Assembly: GCA_963784995.1 (NCBI GenBank)
Contig: CAWATZ010000003.1
Coordinates: 1,550,001-1,614,000 of the forward strand
DNA: 64,000 nucleotides
DNA from: CAWATZ01 sp963784995
Lineage (GTDB): Bacteria > Planctomycetota > Planctomycetia > Gemmatales > Gemmataceae
Direction: 5' to 3'
Shown piece after piece: positions 48,301-56,015 of this stretch (its first letter is position 1; every line of letters begins with the position of its first letter). Position numbers and translations under genes: made by a program. The notes below the pieces were generated by a model, which was not told the origin of the DNA, did no database searches, and worked only from the letters and a program-made list of their open reading frames with translations.

Positions 48301-50044
48301 CCGCGGTGATCGTGCCGGTGTTGGTCCAGGCGCCGGCCAGGTAAAGTGTGCCGCCATCGACTTCAATCGTGCCGCTGTTGGTCCAGGAACCGCTCAGGTT
48401 GACGGGGCCAACGTCGACCTCAATCGTGCCGCTGTTGGTCCAGGAACCGCTCAGGTTGACGGGGCCGCCGTTGATGGCCTGGATGGTGCCGTCGTTGACC
48501 CAGTTGCTGCCGTGGATCGTGAAGCTGCCGCCGCCGGGGCCGACGCTGGCGTCGCCACTGAGGGTCCCATAGTTAACAAGGCTGTTGCTGCCCACGTCCA
48601 GGCTGGCGCCGCTGCTCTTGATCGTGATGCCGGCGGCGATGGTCAGCGTCTGGTTGCTGCCGGACAGGCCGATGCCGCTGCCGTACTGGGCCGTCACCGT
48701 GCCGCTGCCGGCGAGCGTTTGCGTGCCGGCGAACGTCAGGCCGGAATAGGGGTCCATCAGCACGTTACCGCCGCTTAGCGTCAGCCCGGCGCCCGTTTGG
48801 GCTGTGTCAGTCACCTGCAAGGAAGTCTCGATGTGCAACAGGCCCGAAAGCGTGACGTCATTGAGCGTGTTGCCGTAGGCTGCCAGCAGGGTGTCGCTGA
48901 CAGTGCCACCGTTGATGGTGCCGCCCGCCAGCGTCAAGGCGCCCCTCGTGCTGTCCAGTGTCTGGCCTCCCAGGTTCAGCGTCCCGGTCAGGTTGAGCGT
49001 CGTCGCGCTCACATCGCGGATCACTGTTCCCAGCGTGGCGAGAGTCACGGTGCCGCCCAGGCTCAGAGTGCCGCTGTTCAGCAGATAGAGCGTACCCCGG
49101 TTGGTCCATGAGCCATGCAGGCTGACCGTGCCGCCGTCGGCGCTGATGGTCGTGTCGTTGGTCCATGAGCCAGTCAGGTTGACGGGGCCGCTGTTGATGG
49201 CCTGGATGGTGCCGTCGTTGACCCAGTTGGTGCCGTTGATCGTGAAGCCGCCGCCGCCGGGGCCGACGTTGGCGTCGCCGCTGAGGATCCCATCATTGAC
49301 GAGGCTGTTGCTGCCCACGTCCAGGCTGGCGCCGCTGCTCTTGATCGTGATGCCGGCGGCGATGGTCAGCGTCTGGTTGCTGCCGGACAGGCCGATGACG
49401 CTGCCGTACTGGGCGGTCACCGTGCCGCTGCCGGCCAGCGTTTGCGTGCCGACGAACGTCAGGCCGGTGTAGGGGTCCATCAGGACGCTGCCGCCGCTGC
49501 CGAGCGTCAGCCCGGCGCCCGTGTGGGCGGTGTCGGTCACTTGCAAGGCAGATTCAATGTGCAGCAGTCCCGAAAGCGTGACGTCGTTGAGAGTGCTGGT
49601 GGAGGAGTTCGCCACAATTGCAGTCCCTGCTGCAATTGTCGCATTCGCCAGGGTGCCACCCGCAAGGGTCACTGCACTGCTATCGCTGAAGGAGCCGAGG
49701 ACGCTGAGCGTCCCTCCCGAGAGTATGATGGGAGCGCTGGCCATGATGCTGTTGACGGTGTCGATACCGGCCGAGTGCGTGATGGTGCCAGTCACCCCCG
49801 TGATCGATACATCGTCGCTCGCGCCCGGCAGCACCCCGGTACTCCAGTTACCAGGAGTGCTCCAGTTGCCGCCGGTCGATGGGCCAGTCCAGGTGACCGC
49901 GGGCGCGATCCGGTCTTCAAGCACCTCAAGCCAGGGTCGCGTCGAACCACCTGCGCATCCCCGTCCGCGCAGCAGGCAACGCCTGGCAGGACGCCGAACC
50001 AGTTCCAGAAGCCGACGAAATGAGGAGAAAAACATGGCACTCAT
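39314..50044 (-). CDS. Giant YD-repeat/MBG surface protein (~3,576 aa)
   Basis: I choose ATG 50044 ('MSAMFFSSFRRLLELV'); ATG 50035 is an alternative. The N-terminus carries 'LEVLEDRIAPA' (about 39-49), a planctomycete sorting-type motif of very large exported proteins. The order after that, in falling coordinates, is: a long beta-helix-like part of 'TNSGTIEVDGGTLYLAGAW' repeats (about 49.9-47.0 kb); a CARDB-like domain ('GQPITVTCTVKNLGTVAATGNW', about 46.9-46.6 kb); a pre-YD region; YD repeats (about 45-43.3 kb); and an RHS core 'RFYSPSDGRFINADPIGQRGG' (about 42.95 kb). Then come a hydrophobic segment, two Ser/Gly FN3-like repeats ('SFTVSWAGLDDARGSG'), four MBG repeats ('VYGASLPTLTASYSGFVNGD') and a 'SGNA'-rich C-terminal domain. 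It is probably an adhesin or envelope fibre. No toxin domain follows the core. Confidence 0.85.
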   Translation of the reverse strand: MSAMFFSSFRRLLELVRRPARRCLLRGRGCAGGSTRPWLEVLEDRIAPAVTWTGPSTGGNWSTPGNWSTGVLPGASDDVSITGVTGTITHSAGIDTVNSIMASAPIILSGGTLSVLGSFSDSSAVTLAGGTLANATIAAGTAIVANSSTSTLNDVTLSGLLHIESALQVTDTAHTGAGLTLGSGGSVLMDPYTGLTFVGTQTLAGSGTVTAQYGSVIGLSGSNQTLTIAAGITIKSSGASLDVGSNSLVNDGILSGDANVGPGGGGFTINGTNWVNDGTIQAINSGPVNLTGSWTNDTTISADGGTVSLHGSWTNRGTLYLLNSGTLSLGGTVTLATLGTVIRDVSATTLNLTGTLNLGGQTLDSTRGALTLAGGTINGGTVSDTLLAAYGNTLNDVTLSGLLHIETSLQVTDTAQTGAGLTLSGGNVLMDPYSGLTFAGTQTLAGSGTVTAQYGSGIGLSGSNQTLTIAAGITIKSSGASLDVGSNSLVNYGTLSGDASVGPGGGSFTIHGSNWVNDGTIQAINGGPVNLSGSWTNSGTIEVDVGPVNLSGSWTNSGTIEVDGGTLYLAGAWTNTGTITAAAGSIVNLGGAFGLANLGTITNQGTLYLTGTLTMAGADTLALNNTTGSWNLEGGTISGGTVSTAGSAALIGTAYGGTLAGVTLAGTLDETGQLSFLDGAHVTVTGGLTLNQGAIKFGAAGFMIFQGTQTLNGTGTATLAHSNAGDGLLVPGGDTLTIAPGITLRGNSGFIGSATGGALVNEGTIEVQAGGTLTVQGVANFSAGTLTGGTWEAVANSTIRFLGADVVTNAATVLLDGAGSHIYSDGGTTDALAGLATNAATGSLTIQNGANLTTGAFGNQGGVTIGAGSTFTAGGNYVTDGSTVVDGSLVATNTVTIDDSGSLGGSGTVTADVSNSGRVSPGNSPGILTVNGTYRQTATGALNLEIGGATAGSQYEQLNVSAAATLGGTLNVSLVNGFAPGGGQTFNVLTSSAVSGSFATLNFPQFGGAPAFVVQLTATNLDLVGTTSAADLAVAPATVAATPAPAIPGQPITVTCTVKNLGTVAATGNWTDSVYLSADMVLSADDLLLGRVAHTGDVAGLSSYTETLTAALPGVIDGTYHIIVVADSGLQVPDVNRANNVAAAAQALPVSTRALALGSTVTGTLANGQDLYYQVLVRPGQDVQVDANFSAADQAQVFASRFVVPTPSVFNETDVNVNTLQPSLMLPGSQGGTYYVLVQGQQGAGTGQPFTLEALAAPLQIESFTSGAATTPGLTALDLTGAGFTPQTTVRLRDGSGNTFDPMSVSVLGSSEVFAAFDLTQVPAGTYFVQALQGGQIATAPTQFDNFSATQLVSAQVTISAPAFVPLVYWDPLTPGVIYGSPVAWVPVSVNVSNPAATPAYSPIIEVGLVDSQGHFIGNPTPFTVSNTGGLFPTLPPGDLRNGRLFIFNLVPAFAHETVTEGLGVVNGNTPIDWNNARPSSIAQAAWNAMIPNLTASLGTTVGQVQSVLESDSAYLTEQGESVTSLGQVMALELEKAEDALPTPILATSTDLSVPAPGLSLSLTRTFVNSIPGRYQLGSFGYGWSFLGDDSASLDTTTDATAGDVFINQGGAMRAFTPVGLNTFQGGPGDPATLVLANGSFVLREADGTVETFAPNPNPNATNWLFASSEDSNGNSIVATRNGSQLILTSSSGASLTCHYNAAGVIDTVAASTGQTVTYTYSADPNNPNNGTNNPDAQYLQSVTGPNGTVSYTYVTAPSNPTAEHALQSIAHTDGTHTFFTYDSQGRPQNEHGDNNTGSITFGYLTPGGYTARIDATNATTTVQYNEIGQPTSIEDASGNIYEFLYDGNGYLAGTILPDGSIVDYGYDPLGNQTSQEDPYGNTIKAIYNQTFSTLASLRDANGNLTTYTTNGQGDLTQITAADGSATQFVPNPNGEVQQLINANGQAAAYSYNGLGEVTEENFGNGVHTDFTYDNSGNLLTATNASGTTTFAYDDAAYPNLVTSVTDPDGRFIAYAYDANGRLDQMNQNGYVVSYAYDTSGRLATMTDSASNLIATYHYNDANQVIREDMGNGTYTTYTYTPTGQIQSLINSAPDGTVNSEFNYTYDDLGNVLTMTTLEGTTTYGYDADSQLTSVVLPNGQTITYGYDAMGNRTTVTQNGVTTAYTTNNLNEYTAVGGATYGYDQDGNLTVTTGLGGTTVYTYNVQNQLIGVQTSTDTWTYTYDALGNLIASTDNSQTTQYLVDPTGIGNVIGEYDGSGNLIANYTQGLGLVSQVTSTGTPYYYSFDAKGSTVGLSGSTGTDVNSYSYLPFGEVRSAHGALANPFQYNGQSGVMAQGNGLVFMRARFYSPSDGRFINADPIGQRGGENVYKYALNNPVSFRDSTGTSPSLPDYQFGDDDEFADTVRVPRQPGFGSDLDIPDRANPGKDPRTPNPIGFRMPADEDEEEEPPTLRSPTKSDKLEIIGELALTALLIAAAPVDLPLLLVGGAIAGAIFFFSSNASAATETVHTEVIAPGDPNFISGPAGYGSSGFVPVSAIMPYTIGFENEPSASAPAQVVTVTQQLDPNLDWSTFQLGSFGFSGQLYPVPAGLTSYSTRIDARGTAGVYVDVTAQLDKQTGVVSWTFTSIDPTTLDVPVGNPEKGFLPPDADAVEGQGFVSYTIEPKAADTTGTTINAKATVIFQAGLPGQSSLDTTPIFNTIDAGPPTSSVIALPAFSPASFTVSWAGLDDARGSGIASFDVYVSDNNGPFKLWQAATPQTSAAFTGVDGHAYAFYSVATDNAGNVQPAPTAAQATTNVDATPPTSSIAALPAFSPGSFTVSWSGSDNSGGSGLASFKVYVSDNNGPFTLWQAATTPTSATYTGQGGHSYGFYSVATDNAGNVEATPTSAQASTTIQPSVTPIVTVTAAGGSYNHTVYAASAAARFNGSDVSDQGTFSFTYYAGPNTSGTNLGNAAPSTAGTFTVIGHFQSGNSAYTNADSSAVTLIITQAPLSVSADNNSRPYGGANPTLTGTLTGVLSGDGITASYTTTATSASHLLSAGYAIVPVLNDPNDLLSNYLVTSTNGTLTITPVGLTITADDKSMVYGGPLPTLTASYSGFVNGDSSTSLTTTPTLATTATASSHVAGTPYPITASGAVDTDYNISYVGGALTVTPVALTITANSASKVYGASLPTLTASYSGFVNGDSSSSLTSRPLLSTTATTGSHVSGSPYFITASGAVDSDYTISYTPGTLTVTPAALTITADNKSMLAGSVLPTLTASYNGFVNGDNSTSLTLPPSLSTTATSASPAGAYPITVSGGVDHDYTIAYSNGALTVQPSSTQPFQPGVYVLNATAPGALNLSGNARINIAGDVFVDSSSTTALAASGNALVNASQIDVTGGDTFSGNARSAHPVHTKAASVADPLVSLPAPATTGLPNLGSFSLGGNSSRTINPGIYTQIIVSANAQLTLNPGIYIIAGGGMTISGNARVTGSGVLIYNAGGNVLRCGNSFGALNVSGNGSINLTAMSSGTYAGIAFFQSRDNARRDSLSGNARVTFNGGIFYAPLAQLSASGNAQLFQGSLVVNELLMSGNALDD

Positions 50045-50288
50045 CCAGTAGAAGCCGAAGGATCGACGGTGGCGGGAGAGTCCCGCGACACGCATGCGCC
50101 GGGAGCCCGGAAAGCACTTCCACCACTGCGCCCTCCCTGTACTGAACGGGATCCGCGCCCCGGGCGAACATCCGGGGGAAGAAAGATTTCCTTTCGGCGG
50201 CCGGAGAGGTCGCGTACAATGCCTATCGTCATCGTTCGAGAACGGTAAGCGCAGGCAGATCACTCAGTCCCAGCAGGAGGAACCCGGC
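50045..50288. other. Divergent gap between the giant gene and the sigma gene
   Basis: These 244 bases separate two genes that point away from each other, so promoters for both must lie here. I could not pick out a convincing -35/-10 pair. The sigma factor may itself act on this region, as is common for ECF regulators. Confidence 0.5.
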
Positions 50289-50867
50289 ATGCCTGAAGAA
50301 CTGTCCTTCGTGGATCTCGTCCTCAGGGTCCGGGCGGGCGACCAGGCGGCGAGTGCGGAGTTCGTCCGCCGCTATGAGCCGGCCATCCGCATCGTGGTCC
50401 ACGCCCGCCTGCACGACCCGGGCCTGCGGCGCGTACTGGACTCGATGGACATCTGTCAGTCGGTCCTGTGCAACTTTTTCGTGCGTGCCACCGCCGGGGA
50501 ATTTGAGCTGGAGACGCCGGCTCAGTTGATCAAGCTCCTGGCCACCATGGCGATCAACCGTCTTACTGATCACGTGCTGAAACAACAGGCAGCGCGGCGG
50601 GACCACCGTCGCACCGAGCGGGCCTCCGCGAGTGGCCAGGAGTTCGTCGATCAGGGCCCTGGCCCGAGTGAGCTGGCGGCCGACAAGGAGTTTCTCGAGG
50701 TCTTCCGGAGTAAGCTGTCAACCGAAGAACGGCACCTCGCCGCCCAGCGCGCCCTCGGGTGCTCGTGGGCGGAGATCGGGGCGGAGGTGGGCGGCAGTCC
50801 GGACGCCCTGCGCGTTCAGCTGGCCCGCGCGGTGGACCGGGTGACTCGAGAACTGTGCCTGGACTGA
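50289..50867 (+). CDS. ECF RNA polymerase sigma factor
   Basis: Start ATG 50289 has CAGGAGG eight bases upstream. The 192-residue protein has sigma region 2 ('FVDLVLRVRAGDQAASAEFVRRYEPAIRIVVHARLHDPGLRRVLDSMDICQSV') and region 4 with a helix-turn-helix ('LSTEERHLAAQRALGCSWAEIGAEVGGSPDALRVQLARAVDRV'). The 'DSMDICQSV' form is typical of planctomycete ECF sigma factors encoded beside Ser/Thr kinases. The kinase gene follows 132 bases later, so the kinase probably controls this sigma factor by phosphorylation instead of an anti-sigma factor. The giant surface protein gene diverges upstream and is a likely target. Confidence 0.92.
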   Translation: MPEELSFVDLVLRVRAGDQAASAEFVRRYEPAIRIVVHARLHDPGLRRVLDSMDICQSVLCNFFVRATAGEFELETPAQLIKLLATMAINRLTDHVLKQQAARRDHRRTERASASGQEFVDQGPGPSELAADKEFLEVFRSKLSTEERHLAAQRALGCSWAEIGAEVGGSPDALRVQLARAVDRVTRELCLD

Positions 50868-50999
50868 GCCGCTTTCGGGATAACTTTTCGGTTTCGGGTG
50901 ACTTCTCTGTTCGGTTCGGTCCCGAATCTCGTTCCTCTTGATGGATCGTTCTCTCTTCCCGCGCACGTTCCCTGGTGCGTCCGCGCCCGGAGTATTCGC

Positions 51000-53900
51000 A
51001 TGGCTATCGAGGAATCGACCCCGGCAGAGCTTGTCGAACTGCTGCGGGCGGAGCAACGGCGGCTCTGGCTGGCCGGGGAGCAGGTCGCTACCGAGGCCTA
51101 TTTCGTGCTCTACCCGCAACTCGTCGCCGACGTGACCTGCGCGCTCAAGATGGTCTACAACGAGGTGCTGCTGCGTGAGGCCGCGGGTGATGCCCCTCGG
51201 ATCGAGGAGTACGTCCGCCGGTTCCCGCAGTATGCCGACCAGCTCGCTCCTCTTTTTGAAGTCCATCGGGCGCTTGAGGGTGATCAGCTGCTTGCGGCCG
51301 CGACCAGCGTGACGCAGTCGGGTCAGACTGCAAGCCCGGACGAGGCCGAGAGGACGTGCCCCTGGCCCAAGGTCGCCGGGCACGAGATCGTCGGAGAATT
51401 GGGGCGGGGCGGCATGGGCGTGGTGTACAAGGCCAGGCAAGTCGGCCTCGACCGCGTGGTCGCCCTGAAGATGATCCTGGGGGAGAACCTCGCCGATCCG
51501 AGCCGGCTGGCCCGCTTCCGAGCCGAAGCGAAGGCGGTGGCGCTCTTGCAACACCCCAACATCGTGCAAATCTATGACGTCGGCGAGCAGGACGGCCGGC
51601 CCTATTTTTCCCTGGAGTTCATCGCCGGGGGCAGTCTGGCCGACGCGCTGAACGGCACCCCGCAGCCGGCGCGCCTGGCAGCGGGCCTGGTTCAGACGCT
51701 AGCCGGGGCGATGCACGCGGCTCATGAAAAGGGCATCATTCACCGCGACCTGAAGCCGGCCAACATCCTCCTGTCGTTTAGCCGCAACCCTGTAGCCACG
51801 GGCGGCTCGCCTGTCGCTACGGGGTCGCGGCTAAACGAATGCGTCCCCAAGATCACCGACTTCGGGTTGGCCAAGCACCTGGAAGCCGGGGACGGGCACA
51901 CCGGCAGCGGCATGGTCCTGGGCACGCCGAGTTACATGGCTCCCGAGCAGGCGGACGGCAAGGTTCGGGAGCTCGGCCCCGCCGCCGACACGTACGCCCT
52001 GGGGGCCATCCTCTATGAGCTGCTCGTCGGCCGCCCGCCTTTCAAGGCCCCGACGCCGCTGGACACGTTGCGCCAGGTCCTGTCGGACGATCCGGTTCCT
52101 ATCTCGCGCTTCCACCGCAAGGTGCCGCGCGACCTGAACACCATCTGCATGAAGTGCCTGGAAAAGGAGCCGCACCGGCGCTACGCCAGCGCCCAGGCCC
52201 TGGCCGACGACCTGGAGCGGTTCCTGACCGGCCGGACAATCCGAGCCCGCGCGCCGGCGCGCTGGAGCGCCTCTGGCGCTGGTGCCGGCGGAACCCCACG
52301 GTGGCCGGGTTGCTGACTTCGGTGGCTGCCCTGCTGGTGCTCCTGGCGATCGGCACTTCCGTCGCCACGGTGCGATTGAGCCGGGAGCTGGCACGGGTCG
52401 AGCGGGCCGAAGAAGCCACGCTCCAGGAGAAAGACGCCACGACTGACCGGCTCTGGGATTCCTACTGGCAGCAGGCGCGGGCGACCCGCCGCACCAACGA
52501 GGCCGGGCGCCGGTTCAAGGGCCTCGAGGTACTGGCGGCGGCGGCCCGAATCCGCCCCGATCTGAAACTGCGCAACGAGGCCATCGCCTGCATGGCCCTG
52601 GCGGACCTGCGTCTTGATCGGAAGCTGGAAATGGATCTGCCTCCGCTTGGCCACGTTGCCTTTGACGCCGGGCTGGAGCATTACGTCCGCAGTGACACCG
52701 TGGGCAACCTCAGTTTCCGCCGCGTGGCGGACGACCGGGAGATCATCAGCCTGCCCGGCCCGGGTTGCACGGCGCAGGTCATGCGCTTCAGCCCGGACGG
52801 CCGCTACCTGGCCGCCAAGCATTACCTCGGACACAGGGACGTGGCACGGGAATACCGAGTGTGGGATTGGCGGCGCGGCAAGCTCGTCGTGAAACAGTCC
52901 TCCGACCACCTGGGCCCGGCCCTCGACTTCAGTCCCGACGGCCGCCGGGTGGTCCTGGGGGGGCGAGCGGACGGCTCGGTGCGGTTTTACGACCTCCCCG
53001 CAGGCTTTGAGGTGCAATGCCTTCGGCTGGGCTACCCGCCGGACGAGCTGGCTTTCCACCCACGGGGAAACCAGCTGGCAGTGTCTTCCTCGTTCTTGCG
53101 CGTCTATGACCTGGAGGGGAAGGTCCTCGCAACGTTCCAGTCGGCGTGCCGGTGGCTTAGTGGCCTGGCCTGGAGAGGGGACGGTCGTTTATTGGCCGTG
53201 GCCGGCCACGACGGCAACATTTACGTCTGGGACGCCGAGGCCGGCCGCCAACAAGCAGTGCTGCGGGGACACCAGCGGGACGTCATCGAGGTGGCCTTCC
53301 ACCCCGACGGCGACCTGCTTGCCTCCTCCAGCTGGGACGGCACGACACGCCTCTGGGACGCGGCGAGCGGCCGGCACCTCGTTTGGGCGCGTGGGGGGTT
53401 CGGGCGCTTCAGCACCGACGGTCGGTCCCTGACTTACCGGCGTGGATCGGAGGTCGAGATCTGGGAGGTGGCCAGCGGCCGGGAGTGCTGGCGGCTCCAG
53501 GGGTCTCGACACCCCCCGGCGGAGGCCTGGAGCATCCAGTTCAGCCCGGACGGGCAGTTGCTGGTCTTGTGCAGCAGTGACGGGGTCGGCTTCTGGGACG
53601 CCGCCACGGGCACGCCGGTGGCTGACCTGCCGCTCGCCCGGAACCCGACCGCCCTGTTCCACCCGGACGGGGGTACTCTGATCACCTGCGGCCCACAGGG
53701 CCTGTATCGCTGGCCGCTCACCCCGGCGGGTGCGGACGCGAGAAACGGCCTCCAGGTTGGTCCCCCCGAGGGCGTGGCGCTGGCGGGGGCTCGAAGACTG
53801 GAGCGCGCGTGCTGGGACCAGAAGGGCCGGCTTCTCGCCGTCGTCGATCGCAGTCAGGACCGAGTGCTCCTCATCGACCCCCAGGACCCAGCCAGGGAGG

Positions 53901-55000
53901 TCGTGCTGGGCGGCCATCCCGGCATGGTCTACATCAGTATGAGCCCGGACGGCCGCTGGGTCGCCACCGGGACCCGGAAAGGCACCGGAGTCAAAGTCTG
54001 GGACGTGGTTCGCCGGCAGCTCGCAGCCACTCTGCCGGGAGACGCCGCCACCGTTTGGTTCAGTCCGGATGGCCTGTGGCTGGTGACAGCTGTGTGGACC
54101 GAGTATCGCTTTTACCACACCGGCTCGTGGCAACCGGCCCACGTGATTCGCACGGAGGGCATGGAAGGCGGGTGCGGGATGGTGGCGTTCACGCCCGACG
54201 GCCAGAAGGTGGCCGTCGCGCATGCGGTCGGCTCGGTGAAGCTCGCCCGTCCCGAGACGGGCGAGGAGATCGCCACCTTGATGGTAGCCGAGCCGCAGAT
54301 TATCGAGAGCTTGTGTTTCAGCCCGGACGGCAGCGTACTCGCGGCGGCAACATCCAACCAGGTGATCCAGCTCTGGGACCTGCGCCGAATCCGCCAACAG
54401 TTGGCGGTCCTGAACCTGGACTGGGACCAGCGGCCTTACCCCCCGGCCCAGGGGCCTGGCCCCGACGCGCCGCCTGTCCGTATCGACGTGCGCCTCAACG
54501 GTCCGTTGTATTATGCCCGCGGTCAGCGCCACTGGGGCAGGAAGGACTACGCCCGGGCCATCGTGGACTACCGCAAGACCATCGAAGTCGATCCGAACCG
54601 CGTTGCGGTCTGCAACGATTTGGCCTGGGCCTACGTCACCGGTCCCCTGGAACTCCGCGATCCGAAGCGTGCGTTGTCCCTGGTGCGACAATCCCTCGAC
54701 AAGGATCCGAACAACGCGATGTACCTGAACACGCTCGGGCTGGTTCATTACCGCCTCGGAAACTACGCGGCGGCGGTGGCCGCGCTCAAGCCAAACGTCG
54801 AAATGGATGGCGGGAAAGACGCAGCCTTCGACTGGATTGTGCTGGCGCTGAGCCACCACGGCCTGGGGCAGACCCCCCAGGCCTGCGATTGCTATTTCCA
54901 CGCCATCCAACCGCACGTGCTTGCCCGCCTGACGCCTGAGCAGAGGGAGGAGATGATCGCTCTCCGGGCCGAAGCGGACGCCCTGTTCGGCAAGAAGTAA
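51000..55000 (+). CDS. Ser/Thr protein kinase with WD40 and TPR repeats, frameshifted
   Basis: Start ATG 51000 has GGAG upstream. The N-terminal 120 residues resemble the usual planctomycete prefix ('PRIEEYVRRFPQYADQLAPLFEVHRAL'). The kinase domain shows GRGGMG (135-140), Lys157 in 'VALKMI', HRD (248-250) and DFG (287-289), then 'GTPSYMAPEQ'. A 61-bp palindromic repeat adds residues between HRD and DFG. Near 52244-52262 the frame shifts by one in a GC tract; the other frame resumes as 'GALERLWRWCRRNPTVAGLL', followed by a transmembrane helix ('LLTSVAALLVLLAIGTSVATV'), WD40 blades, and TPRs near the C-terminus ('YARAIVDYRKTIEVDPN'). The whole protein is about 1,333 residues. It is likely a membrane kinase with an external propeller sensor, paired with the ECF sigma factor. 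Confidence 0.88.
51776..51836. repeat. Imperfect palindrome inside the kinase domain
   Basis: Arms 51776-51803 and 51809-51836 (GTTTAGCCGC...) pair at about 24 of 28 positions around a 5-base loop. It encodes 'SRNPVATGGSPVATGSRLN' between the catalytic loop and DFG, where related kinases have only a short loop. Confidence 0.85.
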
Positions 55001-55173
55001 GGCAGCTGCTGGCCGAGCGGCACGTTCCCGGGTTCGTGCCGGAAGATGCAGCGGATCCGTGGCCTGCTCGCCGAGGCAGTTGCCTCCTTGTCTTCAGCAG
55101 ACAGAATAGCTCACTCGATGCAATCGTCTTCTGACATATTTCCCTTTATGTGACCCCGATGAAGATAGATTCG

Positions 55174-55905
55174 CTACGGTTCGGAGCTTGCCGCCGGTCC
55201 CTGCTCCTCGCCCTTGTCGGCCGGCTCCTCGGCCGACGGAGCGGGTTTCTTCCGCAACAGCTCGCTGGCCATGGGCAAATCCTTGACAGTGTTCAGCCCG
55301 TGCATTTGCAGGAACTTCTTCGTCGTCCCATAAAGCATCGGCCGGCCCAGCGAATCGTCCCGGCCGGCAATGCGGATCAGTCCCTTCTCCATCAGCTGCT
55401 GCAAGATGTCGCCGCTCTGCACGCCGCGAATCCCCTCGACGTCGGCCCGGGTGATCGGCTGGCGGTAGGCGATGATCGTCAGCGTTTCGCGGGCCGCCGC
55501 CGACAGCCGCAGTTCCGGCTGGCTGCGGCGCAGCCGGGCCAGCCAGGGGTGGAACTCCGGCCGGGTCTGCAGCTGGTAACCGCCGGCCACCTCCACCACC
55601 TGGAAAGCGGTGCCGTCGCGGTCGTACAGCTCCTGCAAGCGGCGGAGCAGACGCCGGCCCTCGGCGGCGTCGGCCAGCGTGGCGGCGGTCACCAGCCGCC
55701 GCAGCGTCACCGGCTCGTCGGCGGCCAGCAGGGCCGCCTCCAGCAGCGCCAGCCGGGAGTCGCGGGCCAGCTCGCCCCCTTCGCCCGGCTCTTCCGAGGG
55801 ACGCGGCGGCAGATCGAGGAGCCGGCCAATCCGGGAGGGATGGTTGACCGGCCGGGTCGGACGATGCAGCAAGACGACTGGGCCGCGGCGCAGGGGATGA
55901 TTCAT
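55174..55905 (-). CDS. scpB: Segregation and condensation protein ScpB
   Basis: I start at the ATG complementary to 55903-55905 ('MNHPLRRGPVVLLHRP'). The 243-residue protein has two winged helices: 'SRLALLEAALLAADEPVTLRRLVTAATL...' and 'ELRLSAAARETLTIIAYRQPITRADVEGIRGVQSGDILQQLMEKGLIRIAGRDDSLGRPMLYGTTKKFLQ'. It ends with an acidic Pro/Glu-rich tail. ScpB dimers bind the kleisin ScpA and SMC to load condensin. Its 3' end is duplicated 16 kb to the left as a remnant. It diverges from nuoH. No scpA is in view. Confidence 0.93.
   Translation of the reverse strand: MNHPLRRGPVVLLHRPTRPVNHPSRIGRLLDLPPRPSEEPGEGGELARDSRLALLEAALLAADEPVTLRRLVTAATLADAAEGRRLLRRLQELYDRDGTAFQVVEVAGGYQLQTRPEFHPWLARLRRSQPELRLSAAARETLTIIAYRQPITRADVEGIRGVQSGDILQQLMEKGLIRIAGRDDSLGRPMLYGTTKKFLQMHGLNTVKDLPMASELLRKKPAPSAEEPADKGEEQGPAASSEP
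55262..55450 (-). repeat. Right direct repeat of the 16-kb scpB-flanked segment
   Basis: Matches 39102-39290 over about 189 bases. Here it lies inside intact scpB, covering the second winged helix, so the gene is whole at this end and broken at the other. Confidence 0.92.
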
Positions 55906-56015
55906 GGCAGAGAGAATTTCCTGGCTTTCGGGGCGGATGCTTGCCGCTTGCGCGGCCAGCCATACAGTAACGCCGTTCCAGCATAACAAGGATTGCCGCG
56001 TAAAGAATCGCAATC

